Positions 24,997-35,300 of a stretch of DNA of 64,000 nucleotides are shown here, piece by piece. The translations under genes were made by a program, and so were the position numbers. Numbering within the stretch: the stretch's first letter is position 1; every line of letters starts with the position of its first letter. Source of the DNA: an uncultured Clostridia bacterium (GTDB taxonomy: Bacteria > Bacillota > Clostridia > Christensenellales > DTU072); assembly GCA_946621465.1 (NCBI GenBank), contig CAMOOO010000001.1:1-64000 (forward strand), read 5' to 3'. The notes beneath the pieces were generated by a model. That model ran no database searches and was not told where the DNA came from. It worked only from the letters and a program-made list of their open reading frames with translations.

Positions 24997-26769
24997 TTAT
25001 GATAACGTTGCTTTAATTCTGCGTATGCCGGCAGAAGAGGACTGCTCTTTTACAATGGTAAAGTGTCCCAGTTCTCCGGTATTGCTTGCGTGCGGTCCGC
25101 CGCACATTTCCATAGAGTATTCGCCGATGGTGTAGGTCTTGACTACGTCGGAGTACTTGTCGTTAAAGACGCCGATAGCGCCCAGCTTGCGAGCTTCTTC
25201 AATGGGCATCTCTCTGCAAATGACCGGTATGTTTTTACCGATAATCATATTGACCCTGTCTTCGACGGCTTTAATCTCTTCCGGTGTCATCGGACGGGGG
25301 AAGTTAAAGTCGAAACGGAGTCTCTCGGCGGTGATGTTACTACCTTTTTGCTGAATATTGTTGTCGTTAAGAATAACCTTTAACGATGCGTTAAGCAAGT
25401 GGGTCGCCGTATGCAGTCTGCTTGTTGCTTCGCTGGTGTCGGCAAGTCCGCCCTTAAACTTCTGCTCTGCGCCGGCGTGGGATTTTTCCTGATGCTCTTT
25501 GAAGCATTTATCGAACCCTTCCGTGTCAACGGTGATATCGTATTCTTTCGCAAGCTCCACCGTCATCTCGATGGGGAACCCGAAAGTATCGTACAAGCGG
25601 AAAGCCGCTTTGCCGCTCAAACGGTTATTTTGAATATAACCGCGGAGCTTCTCAAATTCTTTCATACCCTGCGCCACCGTTTTAGCAAAACGTTCAATCT
25701 CCAGTTTCAATTCGGAAAGGACTTTTTCGCCGTTCTGCTTGATCTCGGGATAGTAGGGGGCGTATTCATCTATATATATTTTGCTAATGTCGGCTAAAAT
25801 ATCGTTATCCAGGTCCAGGCTCCTGGTGAAACGTACGGCGCGGCGAATAAGCCTACGTAAAATGTATCCCTGGTCGACGTTACTCGGCGTGATACCGTTT
25901 TCATCGCCCAGCATAAAGGTAGCCGTACGGATGTGATCGGCAATAATACGCATCTCGCGTACCTTGTCTTCGCCTTTGCCGCTCTTTTCTTTCAAAAGGT
26001 CGATAACCGGTTTAAATACGTCGATGTCGTAGACGGAAGAAAAACCGTTGAGCATGGCGACCGTTCTTTCCAGTCCCATACCGGTATCGACGTTCTTTTG
26101 GTCCAGCGGACGGAAGGTACCGTCGGCGTTTTTAAAAAACTCCATAAATACGTTGTTCCAGATCTCAACGTATCTGCCGCAGTCGCAGGCAGGCGAGCAG
26201 TCGTCACAGCACTTTTCTTTGTCGGTAATAAAGAATATCTCCGTATCCGGTCCGCAAGGTCCGGTCACACCGGCAGGACCCCACCAGTTGTTCTTTTTAG
26301 GTAGATAAAAAATGTTCTCTTTCTTAATTCCCAGTTCTTCCCATCTCTTTGCGGATACTTCGTCGCGCGCGCAGTCGTCGTCGCCGGCGAAAACGCTTAC
26401 TGCCAGTTTATCGGTGGGTATGCCCAGTTCTTTGGTCAAAAATTCAAAGCTGAATCCGATGCTCTCGTGTTTAAAGTAGTCGCCGAGAGACCAGTTGCCC
26501 AGCATCTCGAAAAAGGTGCAGTGGGTAGCGTCGCCAACTTCGTCGATGTCGCCGGTACGCACGCATTTTTGTACATCGGTCAGACGAGTACCGCCCGGGT
26601 GTTTTGCGCCGAGCAGGTAGGGGACGAGGGGGTGCATTCCCGCCGTAGTGAAAAGTACGGTCGGATCGTTGTCGGGAATAAGGGAAGCACTACCGATAAC
26701 GGTATGCCCTTTACTTTTGAAGTAGGCGAGGTATTTCTCGCGTAGCGATTTGGTTGTCAGTGTCAGCAT
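24997..26769 (-). CDS. alaS: alanyl-tRNA synthetase, short form without C-Ala domain
   Basis: The 590-residue class II enzyme charges tRNA-Ala. N-terminal catalytic core: 'KGHTVIGSASLIPDNDPTVLFTTAGMHPLVPYLLG' and 'DATHCTFFEMLGNWSLGDYF' (motif region), 'VTGPCGPDTEIFF', 'NVFMEFF' and 'DTGMGLERTVAMLNG' (motif 3). The editing domain keeps its zinc residues: H-x3-H in 'LHTATHLL' near 450 and C-x3-H in 'MCGGPHASNTGEL' near 560. The protein ends just after this, so the ~280 residues of linker and C-Ala domain found in typical ~870-residue AlaRS are absent. Similar short forms are known in some bacteria. Confidence 0.9.
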   Translation of the reverse strand: MLTLTTKSLREKYLAYFKSKGHTVIGSASLIPDNDPTVLFTTAGMHPLVPYLLGAKHPGGTRLTDVQKCVRTGDIDEVGDATHCTFFEMLGNWSLGDYFKHESIGFSFEFLTKELGIPTDKLAVSVFAGDDDCARDEVSAKRWEELGIKKENIFYLPKKNNWWGPAGVTGPCGPDTEIFFITDKEKCCDDCSPACDCGRYVEIWNNVFMEFFKNADGTFRPLDQKNVDTGMGLERTVAMLNGFSSVYDIDVFKPVIDLLKEKSGKGEDKVREMRIIADHIRTATFMLGDENGITPSNVDQGYILRRLIRRAVRFTRSLDLDNDILADISKIYIDEYAPYYPEIKQNGEKVLSELKLEIERFAKTVAQGMKEFEKLRGYIQNNRLSGKAAFRLYDTFGFPIEMTVELAKEYDITVDTEGFDKCFKEHQEKSHAGAEQKFKGGLADTSEATSRLHTATHLLNASLKVILNDNNIQQKGSNITAERLRFDFNFPRPMTPEEIKAVEDRVNMIIGKNIPVICREMPIEEARKLGAIGVFNDKYSDVVKTYTIGEYSMEMCGGPHASNTGELGHFTIVKEQSSSAGIRRIKATLS

Positions 26770-26792
26770 GTCTTATATTTTACCTTCTTTTT

Positions 26793-27995
26793 TTATTCGT
26801 TTATCATCATTTTTATCAAGGCGCGTCCATTGGATAAATAGATGCCTTTTTCCGCCGTCCGTTCCGAATAGGTCAGACCGCACTTGGCAGGGTGGAGAGA
26901 GTTATATACAATAAATGGTACCGGCGCTCCGACGTGGGTGCGCAGATACAATGGTGTCTGGTGATCGGGCAGTACGGCAAGAACGAACGGTTCTCCCCGT
27001 TTTTCCATTTGCTCGCGGATGTAACCGACCACTTCGTCGATCTTTTCGATGGAAAGGATCTTACCCGGTGCGTCGCCCTGGTGTCCGCATTCGTCCGGAG
27101 CCTCGAAGTGTACGAAAGCAAAGTCATGCCCGTCCATTGCCTCAACGGCGGCTTTTGCCTTCCCCATGAAGTTGGTCTTTACCGTGCCGGTCACCCCTTC
27201 GACGTTGATTACGTCCATACCGATCCCTTTCCCGATACCCCGTAAAAGGTCGGTCGCGCTTATCATCGCGCCCGTCAGACCGTATTTATCTTTTAATGGT
27301 TCCAACTTCGGCTTGGTACCCATTCCCCAGAACCAAATCGCCGTGGCGGGGTTTTTGCCCTCGGCAATTCGTTTGAGGTTGACCGGGTGTTTTGCCAAAA
27401 TGGAAACAGATTTTTCTATTAAGGAAGCAAATTCCGCTCCGTCTTTTCCCTGCGGCAAATATTCGCCGATGGCTTTTCCCTGAATGTCGTGCGGCGGCGT
27501 GAAAGTCGCGTCGACCGATACGCGGTGTTTAAGCAGGAGACAGTTTCGATAGCTGACTCCGGTATAAAACTGCCTTAGTTCGGTGCCTAGTTTTTCGTTA
27601 ATCGTCTTAAAGATTTCCGCCGATTCTTCAGTGGAGATCTCTCCGGCAGAGTAGTCGGTCAGGATGCTTTTGGAAAAGTTCAGATTGATGTTCAGCGTCA
27701 CCAGATTGGTCCGCATACAAATATCATCGGCGTCCAGATCCAGCCCGATGCTGAGTGCCTCAAGAGGGGACCTGCCCGTATAGCATTCTTTGGGGTCGTA
27801 CCCCAGGACGCTGAGGTTAGCAACGTCGCTGCCCGGTTTCAGCCCGGCGTCCACCGTTGCGATCATGCCTACTTCGCCATCGCGGGCGAGTTTGTCAATG
27901 TTTGGCTTTTTTGCCAGATCAAGGGGTGTTTTCGGCGCCAAAGGACCTTTCGGCACGTCGGCCATTCCGTCGCCTAAAACAATGATGTACTTCAT
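26793..27995 (-). CDS. apgM: cofactor-independent phosphoglycerate mutase (archaeal type)
   Basis: It interconverts 3- and 2-phosphoglycerate in glycolysis without bisphosphoglycerate. The 400 residues match the ApgM/alkaline phosphatase superfamily group: metal site 'IIVLGDGMADVP' at residue ~4, 'PGSDVANLSVLGYDP' near 54 (with the active Ser), 'CYTGRSPLEALSIGLDL', 'HFEAPDECGHQGD' near 295 and 'PDHQTPLYLRTHVGAPVPF' near 345. The start ATG follows GGAGG. It lies between the DUF6273 lipoprotein and alaS. Confidence 0.92.
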   Translation of the reverse strand: MKYIIVLGDGMADVPKGPLAPKTPLDLAKKPNIDKLARDGEVGMIATVDAGLKPGSDVANLSVLGYDPKECYTGRSPLEALSIGLDLDADDICMRTNLVTLNINLNFSKSILTDYSAGEISTEESAEIFKTINEKLGTELRQFYTGVSYRNCLLLKHRVSVDATFTPPHDIQGKAIGEYLPQGKDGAEFASLIEKSVSILAKHPVNLKRIAEGKNPATAIWFWGMGTKPKLEPLKDKYGLTGAMISATDLLRGIGKGIGMDVINVEGVTGTVKTNFMGKAKAAVEAMDGHDFAFVHFEAPDECGHQGDAPGKILSIEKIDEVVGYIREQMEKRGEPFVLAVLPDHQTPLYLRTHVGAPVPFIVYNSLHPAKCGLTYSERTAEKGIYLSNGRALIKMMINE

Positions 27996-28012
27996 GTTTT
28001 CCTCCGATAGAG

Positions 28013-29128
28013 TTATTCTTCTTCCGGTTCTTGCAATTTACCGGTTACGTCGTTTGCATACATACGGATCACCGGGCGTACCCCGATGCAATCCATAGAA
28101 ACGGTTTCTCCGTACAGTTTGGTGTTTTCTATATCGTAATCGTGATTATCGCACGGTACGTAGGCAACCTGATAGGATTCGCTCCCGGCCGTCGTCGTCC
28201 AGTACCGTCCGCATCCGTAAAACTCCGGATAAATACTCATAAAAGTACTCCGGCACCGTGCAAAGTCGGATACGACCGCCGTCGTTGTCGCGTAGCTCTT
28301 GAGCGTTTGGATATTGAAAGCGGAAATAACTTTTTGATAGGCGAGTATTTCGTTTGCGGAGGGTACCCAAATTTTTTCCGTCGGGTCTTCTTGATTATAG
28401 ATGCCGGTTACGGAAGAAGTATTTCTGGAAACGAGCAAACGCTCTTCCGCAACGGAAAAAACTCTGGTCAAAAACTCGGTATTGAGCCACGTTCTCAAAT
28501 CGCTGTAACCCCAGCTGTTAGCCAAGACGTCCGGGTAATCAGTCCGGTAATAGGACTGCGTAAAAATATCCTGCGAGCGGTTTTCGTCCAGGCAAAAAGC
28601 GTAGCTATCCAAAATGCCCTCGGAAATGAGGGTGATGGTCGAGCCTGCGCTGACAGCTGACTCGCTGTCGATAAAGACCCACCAGCGAACGGGTTCTACT
28701 TTAAAATAATACACTTCGTTTTCTGTGATAAAGGTATCGTCCGAAAACTTAAACCTCTTTCCGTAAATTTTGGCTTTGGATACTTTAGCATAGTGGCAGT
28801 TATCCCACGTGCTGTAATAGTACCCGGTAGCATCGGTAGCTAAGCTCATTTCCGCAACCGCCTTGTGATGAGCAAGGGTCTGCGGATAGCTCCCCATTTC
28901 TATATATCCGAGATAATAGCCGTAGATGCTGAATCCGCCGTAATTAAGGGTGGGCGCATTGAGAGGGGGGTCTGCCTGAACGACTTCCACCGTCTCACTG
29001 CCGAGGGAAACGACGATCGGCTCTTCCTTTTCTTCCAAGACGGGAGAAGTTTGGTTTTGAATCAAGCCGCAGGCGATCAGGGAAAAACCGAGTGATAAAC
29101 ACAGCAGCAGAAGCAGTACCTTTTTCAT
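28013..29128 (-). CDS. DUF6273-domain lipoprotein
   Basis: A signal with lipobox 'LIAC' (Cys at ~20) marks a 371-residue exported lipoprotein. The DUF6273 hallmarks are present: 'IEMGSYPQTL' near 76, 'FKVEPVRWWVF' near 150, 'SDLRTWLNTEFLTRVFS' near 205, 'GRYWTTTAGSESYQVAYV' near 310 and 'GVRPVIRM' near 350. The domain's function is unknown; it is common on Clostridia cell-surface proteins. GGAGG precedes the start. It is the first gene of the minus-strand operon and is divergent from the NRPS operon with ~195 bases between the starts. Confidence 0.8.
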   Translation of the reverse strand: MKKVLLLLLCLSLGFSLIACGLIQNQTSPVLEEKEEPIVVSLGSETVEVVQADPPLNAPTLNYGGFSIYGYYLGYIEMGSYPQTLAHHKAVAEMSLATDATGYYYSTWDNCHYAKVSKAKIYGKRFKFSDDTFITENEVYYFKVEPVRWWVFIDSESAVSAGSTITLISEGILDSYAFCLDENRSQDIFTQSYYRTDYPDVLANSWGYSDLRTWLNTEFLTRVFSVAEERLLVSRNTSSVTGIYNQEDPTEKIWVPSANEILAYQKVISAFNIQTLKSYATTTAVVSDFARCRSTFMSIYPEFYGCGRYWTTTAGSESYQVAYVPCDNHDYDIENTKLYGETVSMDCIGVRPVIRMYANDVTGKLQEPEEE

Positions 29129-29175
29129 AGCCGAACCTCCGAACGATATACCGATTTATTATATAAATCAAGACA

Positions 29176-29204
29176 ATTATAAAACATGCCGAAAACTTTG
29201 TCAA
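29176..29204 (-). promoter_or_regulatory. consensus promoter of the DUF6273 lipoprotein operon
   Basis: On the minus strand, TTGACA (29204-29199), a 17-bp spacer and TATAAT (29181-29176), a perfect consensus. The start codon is ~47 bases downstream. Confidence 0.85.
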
Positions 29205-29286
29205 ACGCGTGTACGTGATTTTAAAGTTTATTTATAAAATTAAAATGCGTGCGAGCATAGATAAGCGTGCGGACGCACCTATACTC

Positions 29287-29315
29287 TTGACAATTTTGCA
29301 GTATTTTTTTATAAT
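29287..29315 (+). promoter_or_regulatory. consensus promoter of the NRPS operon
   Basis: TTGACA at 29287-29292, a 17-bp spacer and TATAAT at 29310-29315, a perfect consensus. Transcription should begin at about 29322-29323, which is the first base of the ATG at 29323. Confidence 0.8.
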
Positions 29316-29322
29316 GAATAAC

Positions 29323-32300
29323 ATGGATACGTATGACCAAAATGTACTTTTGAGCAGGATGAACAGGTTCATCTCTCAAACGATGTACCAGGCGGTAAAA
29401 GGGGCTGCAAAGAATTTCCCGGAGCATATAGCCTACCGGTATTTCGGCAAAGAAACACCCTATCGGACGTTTATAGAAAAAATCGACCACATCGCCGATT
29501 GCTTTGCTTCGTATGGCATAAAAAAGGGGGACGTGGTGGTATTTTGTATGCCCAACACGCCCACCATCATCGACGCGGTGTACGCTCTCAATAAAATAGG
29601 CGCCGTCGTCTGCATTATCCACCCCATGTCCGCCCCGGCGGAAATATCCTATTATCTAAAAGACACCTCCGCCAAACTTATTATTTGCTACAAAGATCTT
29701 CTTCCTATGGCGGAAGCCGGAAGAAAAACCTCCGGACGTGACCTTCCCATTATTTCCGTTTCCGGAGAGGAGACGTTCATTCCTTCCTACGAGGGACTTA
29801 TTTCGCAGTCCGATGAAAAAGGAAGGGAAGAAGGAGATATTCCCTGGTCGGCGTTCTGTTCTCAAAAGATCACCGCCCGTGCGGCGGCGACGGAGGATTA
29901 TTCTTCCCTTGCTCTGATACTTTATAGCGGCGGCACGACGGGACAGCCGAAAGGGATCATGCTTTCGTCCTATAACCTCAACGCCATTGCCTTCCAGACC
30001 GAGCAGGGCAGCGGACTTATTCCCATGAGCGACTACTCCATGCTCGCCGTCATTCCGCTTTTCCACGGCTTCGGGTTCGGCGTCAACGTCCACCTGATGT
30101 TATCTACCGGCGGCACGACCATTCTCATTCCCCGTTTTTCCGCAACCGAGCTTGGTGCAACGGTAATAAAAGAAAAGCCCAATATCATAGCCGGCGTTCC
30201 CACTCTTTTTTACGGTCTTATCATGGCGGCCGATACCGAAGGGCAGGACCTCAGCTTTTTAAAGGGTGCTTTTGCCGGCGGCGACAGCGTACCGCAGAAC
30301 TTAAAAGCCGCCTTCAAAAAGTTCATGTCGGCGCACAATTCCGATATTTATCTAAGAGAGGGCTATGGACTGACGGAAAGCGTCACCGTTAACTGCATTT
30401 CCGACTGGGACGGCGGCAGAGAGGGGAGTATGGGTAGACCCCTTATCGGTAACAGATTCTTTGCCTGCGAGCCGGGTACGGATACTCCCCTTCCTCCGGG
30501 AGAACGGGGAGAACTCTGCATGACAGGTCCTACCGTCATGCTCGGCTATCTGAATAAGCCGGATATAACGAAAGAGACCCTCCGCGTTGTCAACGGACAG
30601 ACCGTTTTGCATACCGGCGACTACGGCTACGTTGACGAGGACGGCTACGTCTATTACGTTTCCCGAATAAAAAGAATCATCATAACCAATGGTTATAACG
30701 TCTACCCCTCCGAAATAGAAGGGGTGGCGATAAAGCACCCTGACGTGGATCAAGCGTGCTGCCTGGGTGTCAGCGACCCCGTACGTGGACAATCGGTGGT
30801 ACTTGCCATCATCCCCAAACCTTCGGCGGATACCGAAACACTGGAAAAGGATCTGCGCGCCTATTTAAAAGAAAAACTCAGCGAGTACAAAATGCCCGGG
30901 AAAATCCTTTTCAGAAAGGAGTTCCCCAAAACGCGGGTAGGTAAAATATCTTACGGGGAGATCATTAAGTCGATTACCGAAGAGGAAAAGAGGGCGTTTG
31001 CGCCGGAAGAAGCCTTTGAAAAGGCACTGCAAGAAACCATCGGGGTAGCGGAGATCGACAACGTAAACGACTTTATCTCCGCCGGCGGCGACTCCCATAA
31101 GATTTTCGTCTTTTTAATGACCCTGCGAGAACTAGGGTACATGGTCACGCTCGCCGACCTGACGAAGGCAAAGACCAAAGAAGATATCATCCGGGCGATG
31201 AAACCGGTAGAAGAGGAAGAGAAAGAGGAAAGATACGCCGATTCGGATACGGAAAAGGAACTGGCGAAAGAAAACGTCCTTTTTGAAAAAATCTATCCCG
31301 TCACCCCCATACAAGAAGGTATTTTGTACCACTCTCTGACGGCGGAAAAAGAGGTCTATAACGTCATCGTCGTTCTGCGTCCGCTGAAAAAACTGGACGT
31401 GGATATATTTAAAAAAGCCTCAGAACTGCTTTTTGAGAAGTACGAAGCCTACCGAACGGGGTTTTATATCTGGAAAAAAGGCAGCTACGCCGTCGTTCGC
31501 TCCGACGTTAACTTCCATGCTGAGTCCGTACAAAGCGACGCGCCCCTTTCAACCTTCGTAACCGACCTATCTCATCGCGGCTTCGACATCCAAAAAGACT
31601 GCCTGTTCCGTATGTTCCATTTGCAGACAACGGACGGGGAATACATCGTTTTTAACGTCCACCACGCCATCTCCGACGGTATTTCCGACTTCAACGCTAT
31701 TTCCTATTTTATCGACAGTTATATGCGGCTTTTAAAGGGAGAGGAATTCCTTATACTGAAAAAAGAAGCCAAAGAATACCGCTTGAAAGGTTTTGATTAC
31801 GGCGCCTATCTTAAAAAGACGCTTACAAAGGACAGCGAAGAAGCCAAAGACTTTTTCCGCAAGGAATTCGCAGGATACGAAGGCGGCTCGATCTATTTAA
31901 AAGGAAGCGGATGCAGCGGCAGAAGAATGCTACGTCGTTCGCTCAGTTCCGACCTGGACGGTAGAATAAGAGAGTTTTGCTCGGAAAACGGGTTTAACGT
32001 TAATATCTTCTCCAAAGCCGTCTGGGCGATACTTCTCCAAAGATATACTTACTGCGAGGACGTCGTTTTCGGCGACGTTGTTTCGGGTAGAGAAAGCGAT
32101 ATAAAAGGAATTGACGAAGCAGTCGGACTCTTTCTTAACACCGTCCCTATGCGCTTTGACGTGCGCGCAGAACGCACCGTGCGCGAGCTTCTGACGGAGA
32201 TAAAGGAAAAGACCATTGCTTACTTGCCGTATCGATTCTTGCCGACGGCGGAGAGTATCAAGTGCGCCGGCAGATTGGATTTGCAATCCATCTACAATTA

Positions 32301-35300
32301 CGAGGACGACGACGGGCTATCCTACGGCGTAGGGGCGGATATGTTCGAGAGAAAAGACGTCTACGACAACAGTAACTACCCGTTGGAATTCGAGATTACC
32401 GGCAAGGGCGTAGTTACCTTTAACCTCCGCTATGATTTGTCCAAATACCGCCCCGAGGACATGGAGGTTCTTGCAAAGCGCATCCAAAAAACTTACGAAG
32501 AAATACTTGATCACGTCGACGAACAGATTGGAAAGATAAACCTCCTTACAAGTGACGACGTATGCTTTTTGTCCGAGCATAACGACACGACCCTGCCTTT
32601 TGACGAAAAAGAAACGGTTATAAAGAGACTGGAAAAACAGGCGGCTCTGACGCCGGACAGACGGGCGATTACTTTCTACGACAGAGAATTGACCTATCGG
32701 GAATTGGATGAACGTTCGGACGGCATCGCCGCGTTCCTGGTAGAAAAGGGCGTTAAAAAGGGCGATGTTGTCGCACTCTACGTCCGCCGCAGTCCGGAAA
32801 TGATCACGGCAATTTACGGCATTTTAAAAACAGGCGCGCTTTATCTGCCGCTGGATGAAACTTATCCGAAAGAAAGATGCGCCTTCGTTCTGACCGACAG
32901 CGGCGCAAAGGCGGTACTCTCCGACGGATTGATACCGGAAACAAGTCTTCCCGTTCTTACCGGGTGGGAGAATCTCACCGCGCCGAAAAGAAGCGAAAAC
33001 ATTTCGGGCGAGGACGGAGCTTATATTATCTACACGTCCGGCACGACCGGACAACCGAAAGGGGTGGTCAGTACACATAAGGGACTATCCAACCTCTTAC
33101 TTTCCTACGAAAGGATTTATGACCTTACCGAAAGAGACGTTGTGTTGCAGGTGGCAAGTTACACCTTCGACCAGTCCGTATGGGACATCTTCGGCATACT
33201 CAGTAAAGGCGGCACCCTTGCCGTTATCACCAACGACGACGTCCACGACCCGGAAAGAATAGAGTGGTATTGTAATAAAAAAGAAGTCACTATAGCTTCC
33301 TTCACCCCGGCAATGATTGCCGAGCTTGACCCGGATAAATTCCCGTCACTGCGCATTCTAGACAGTAGCGGAGAAGCGGCAAATGCCTTAGTCCTACAAA
33401 AATGGGTGGGAAAAACAAGGGTGATCAACACCTACGGACCAACCGAGTATACCGTCAATGCTTGTAGTTATGAATACGTCGGTTTGGAGTCTGAAAATAT
33501 CCCGATAGGGGACCCAATCAATAATACACAGTTCTACGTTCTGTCTAAAGGAGACGCTATAAACGGACCGGGAATGCCAGGAGAACTTTGCATTGCCGGA
33601 TGCGGTCTTTCGACAGGATACTTGCATAGAAAAGAACTCACCGACAAAAAGTTCGTTTCTCTATTCGGCGAAAAAATGTATCGAACGGGCGATCTTGCTT
33701 ATTGGACGGACGAAGGAATACTATTTATCGACAGAATTGACAGCCAAGTAAAGATAAGAGGATTCAGAATCGAGCTTATGGAGATCGACGCCCATATAAG
33801 GCGTATCGACGGGGTCAAAGACTGCTTTGTTTGCGTGGAAAAGATCGCTCGGGACAAAACCATTCTTGCCTACGTAGTCGGCTCTACCGAAAAGGACGTT
33901 GCCGAAAAACTGCGCCGGACCCTGCCGGGATACATGGTGCCGCAATACGTTATTCCCATCGACAGGATACCTCGTTCGGTCAGCGGGAAAGTGGACAGAG
34001 CCGCTCTGCCAAAGCCGCAGAAAAAGGCTCTTATGACGCTCCCGTTAACGGAAAAACAAAAGGTCGTTGCCGACGTATGGAAGAAGGTGCTTCAGATAGA
34101 AGAAGTTTATTGCGAGGACGACTTTTTCGAGACGGGCGGCGACTCTATTAAAGCCATTCGTTTGTCGACGGGGCTTGACGCCGTCGGTCTTTTTGTCTCC
34201 GTAAAAGAGGTCATGTCGGCAAGGACGCTAAAAAAGATTGCCGAGGTAGCTACCACCGTCCAATCGCCCGAAGAAAGCAAACGCTACGCGCTGGTGTCAG
34301 AAGAGGATATCGCTATCGCAAATTATAAGTTCGGCGAAGAAAACATAGAGGATATCTACCCGACTGCCCCCCTTCAAGAGGGCATCTTATACCATGCCCT
34401 TTGCGACAAAAACAAACTGGAATACTTGGCGCAATTGGTTATAGAACTACCCGACCGTTTCGACGACTTACTATTAGAACAGAGCTTCCGGCTGCTGTTT
34501 GAAAAATACCCCGTCTTGCGTACTTCGTTTATTTGGACGGAGAAAGGGGGAATGCAGGTCATTCTTAAACACCGTCCCATCGAGTTTATTCGAGCGCGCG
34601 GAGACGTGGATGAAATTTGCGATAAGGATATTGAACGGGGCTTCGACTTAGAAAAAGACGCTCTTATGCGTATTCTGTACATTGAGGCGCCGGATAAAAA
34701 ATACATGGCGCAGACCTGCCACCACCTCATTTTGGACGGTTGGTCGGAGGCCCTTCTGTTAAGACAATTGCAAGCAATGTATCGACGGTTAGTCGGCGGA
34801 GAAAGCTACGAACAGATACTTGCTTCCATTAAGACGGAAACCGTCCCGTCCTATAAGTTCTTTGTAGAACGTATCGTTCGTAAAGACAGCGCCGCCGCGG
34901 AAAAACACTATAAGAGCCTCATGGAAAACTTCGACGGCGGATACGACTATCCGTCGAAAAAGGTCGGAAAGTACTTGCAGGACAAGGCTTGCGAAAAAAG
35001 GTTCCGAATTGCAACGGACATGATTGGTTTAGCTAAGCGCTATGCCACCACCGAGTCCGTACTCTATCAGACGGCGTGGGGTATTGTACTCGGCATCACG
35101 AACAGAACGGGCGATATCGTTTTTGGTAACGTCATTTCGGGCAGAGCGGAAAGGATACCGGAGATAGAAAAAATAGCCGGTATGTGTATTAACACTGTTC
35201 CCGTTCGGGTGCGATTTAAGGATGATACGACGGTAGAAGAAGTTATAAACGAGATAGCAAAACAGCATTCCGATAACGCCGAATACGGGTTTTTACCGTT

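Noticed and set aside
29209-29322. Upstream extension of the NRPS frame and the ATG at 29314
   Set aside because: These bases contain the -35 and -10 promoter boxes; the ATG at 29314 is inside the -10 box.
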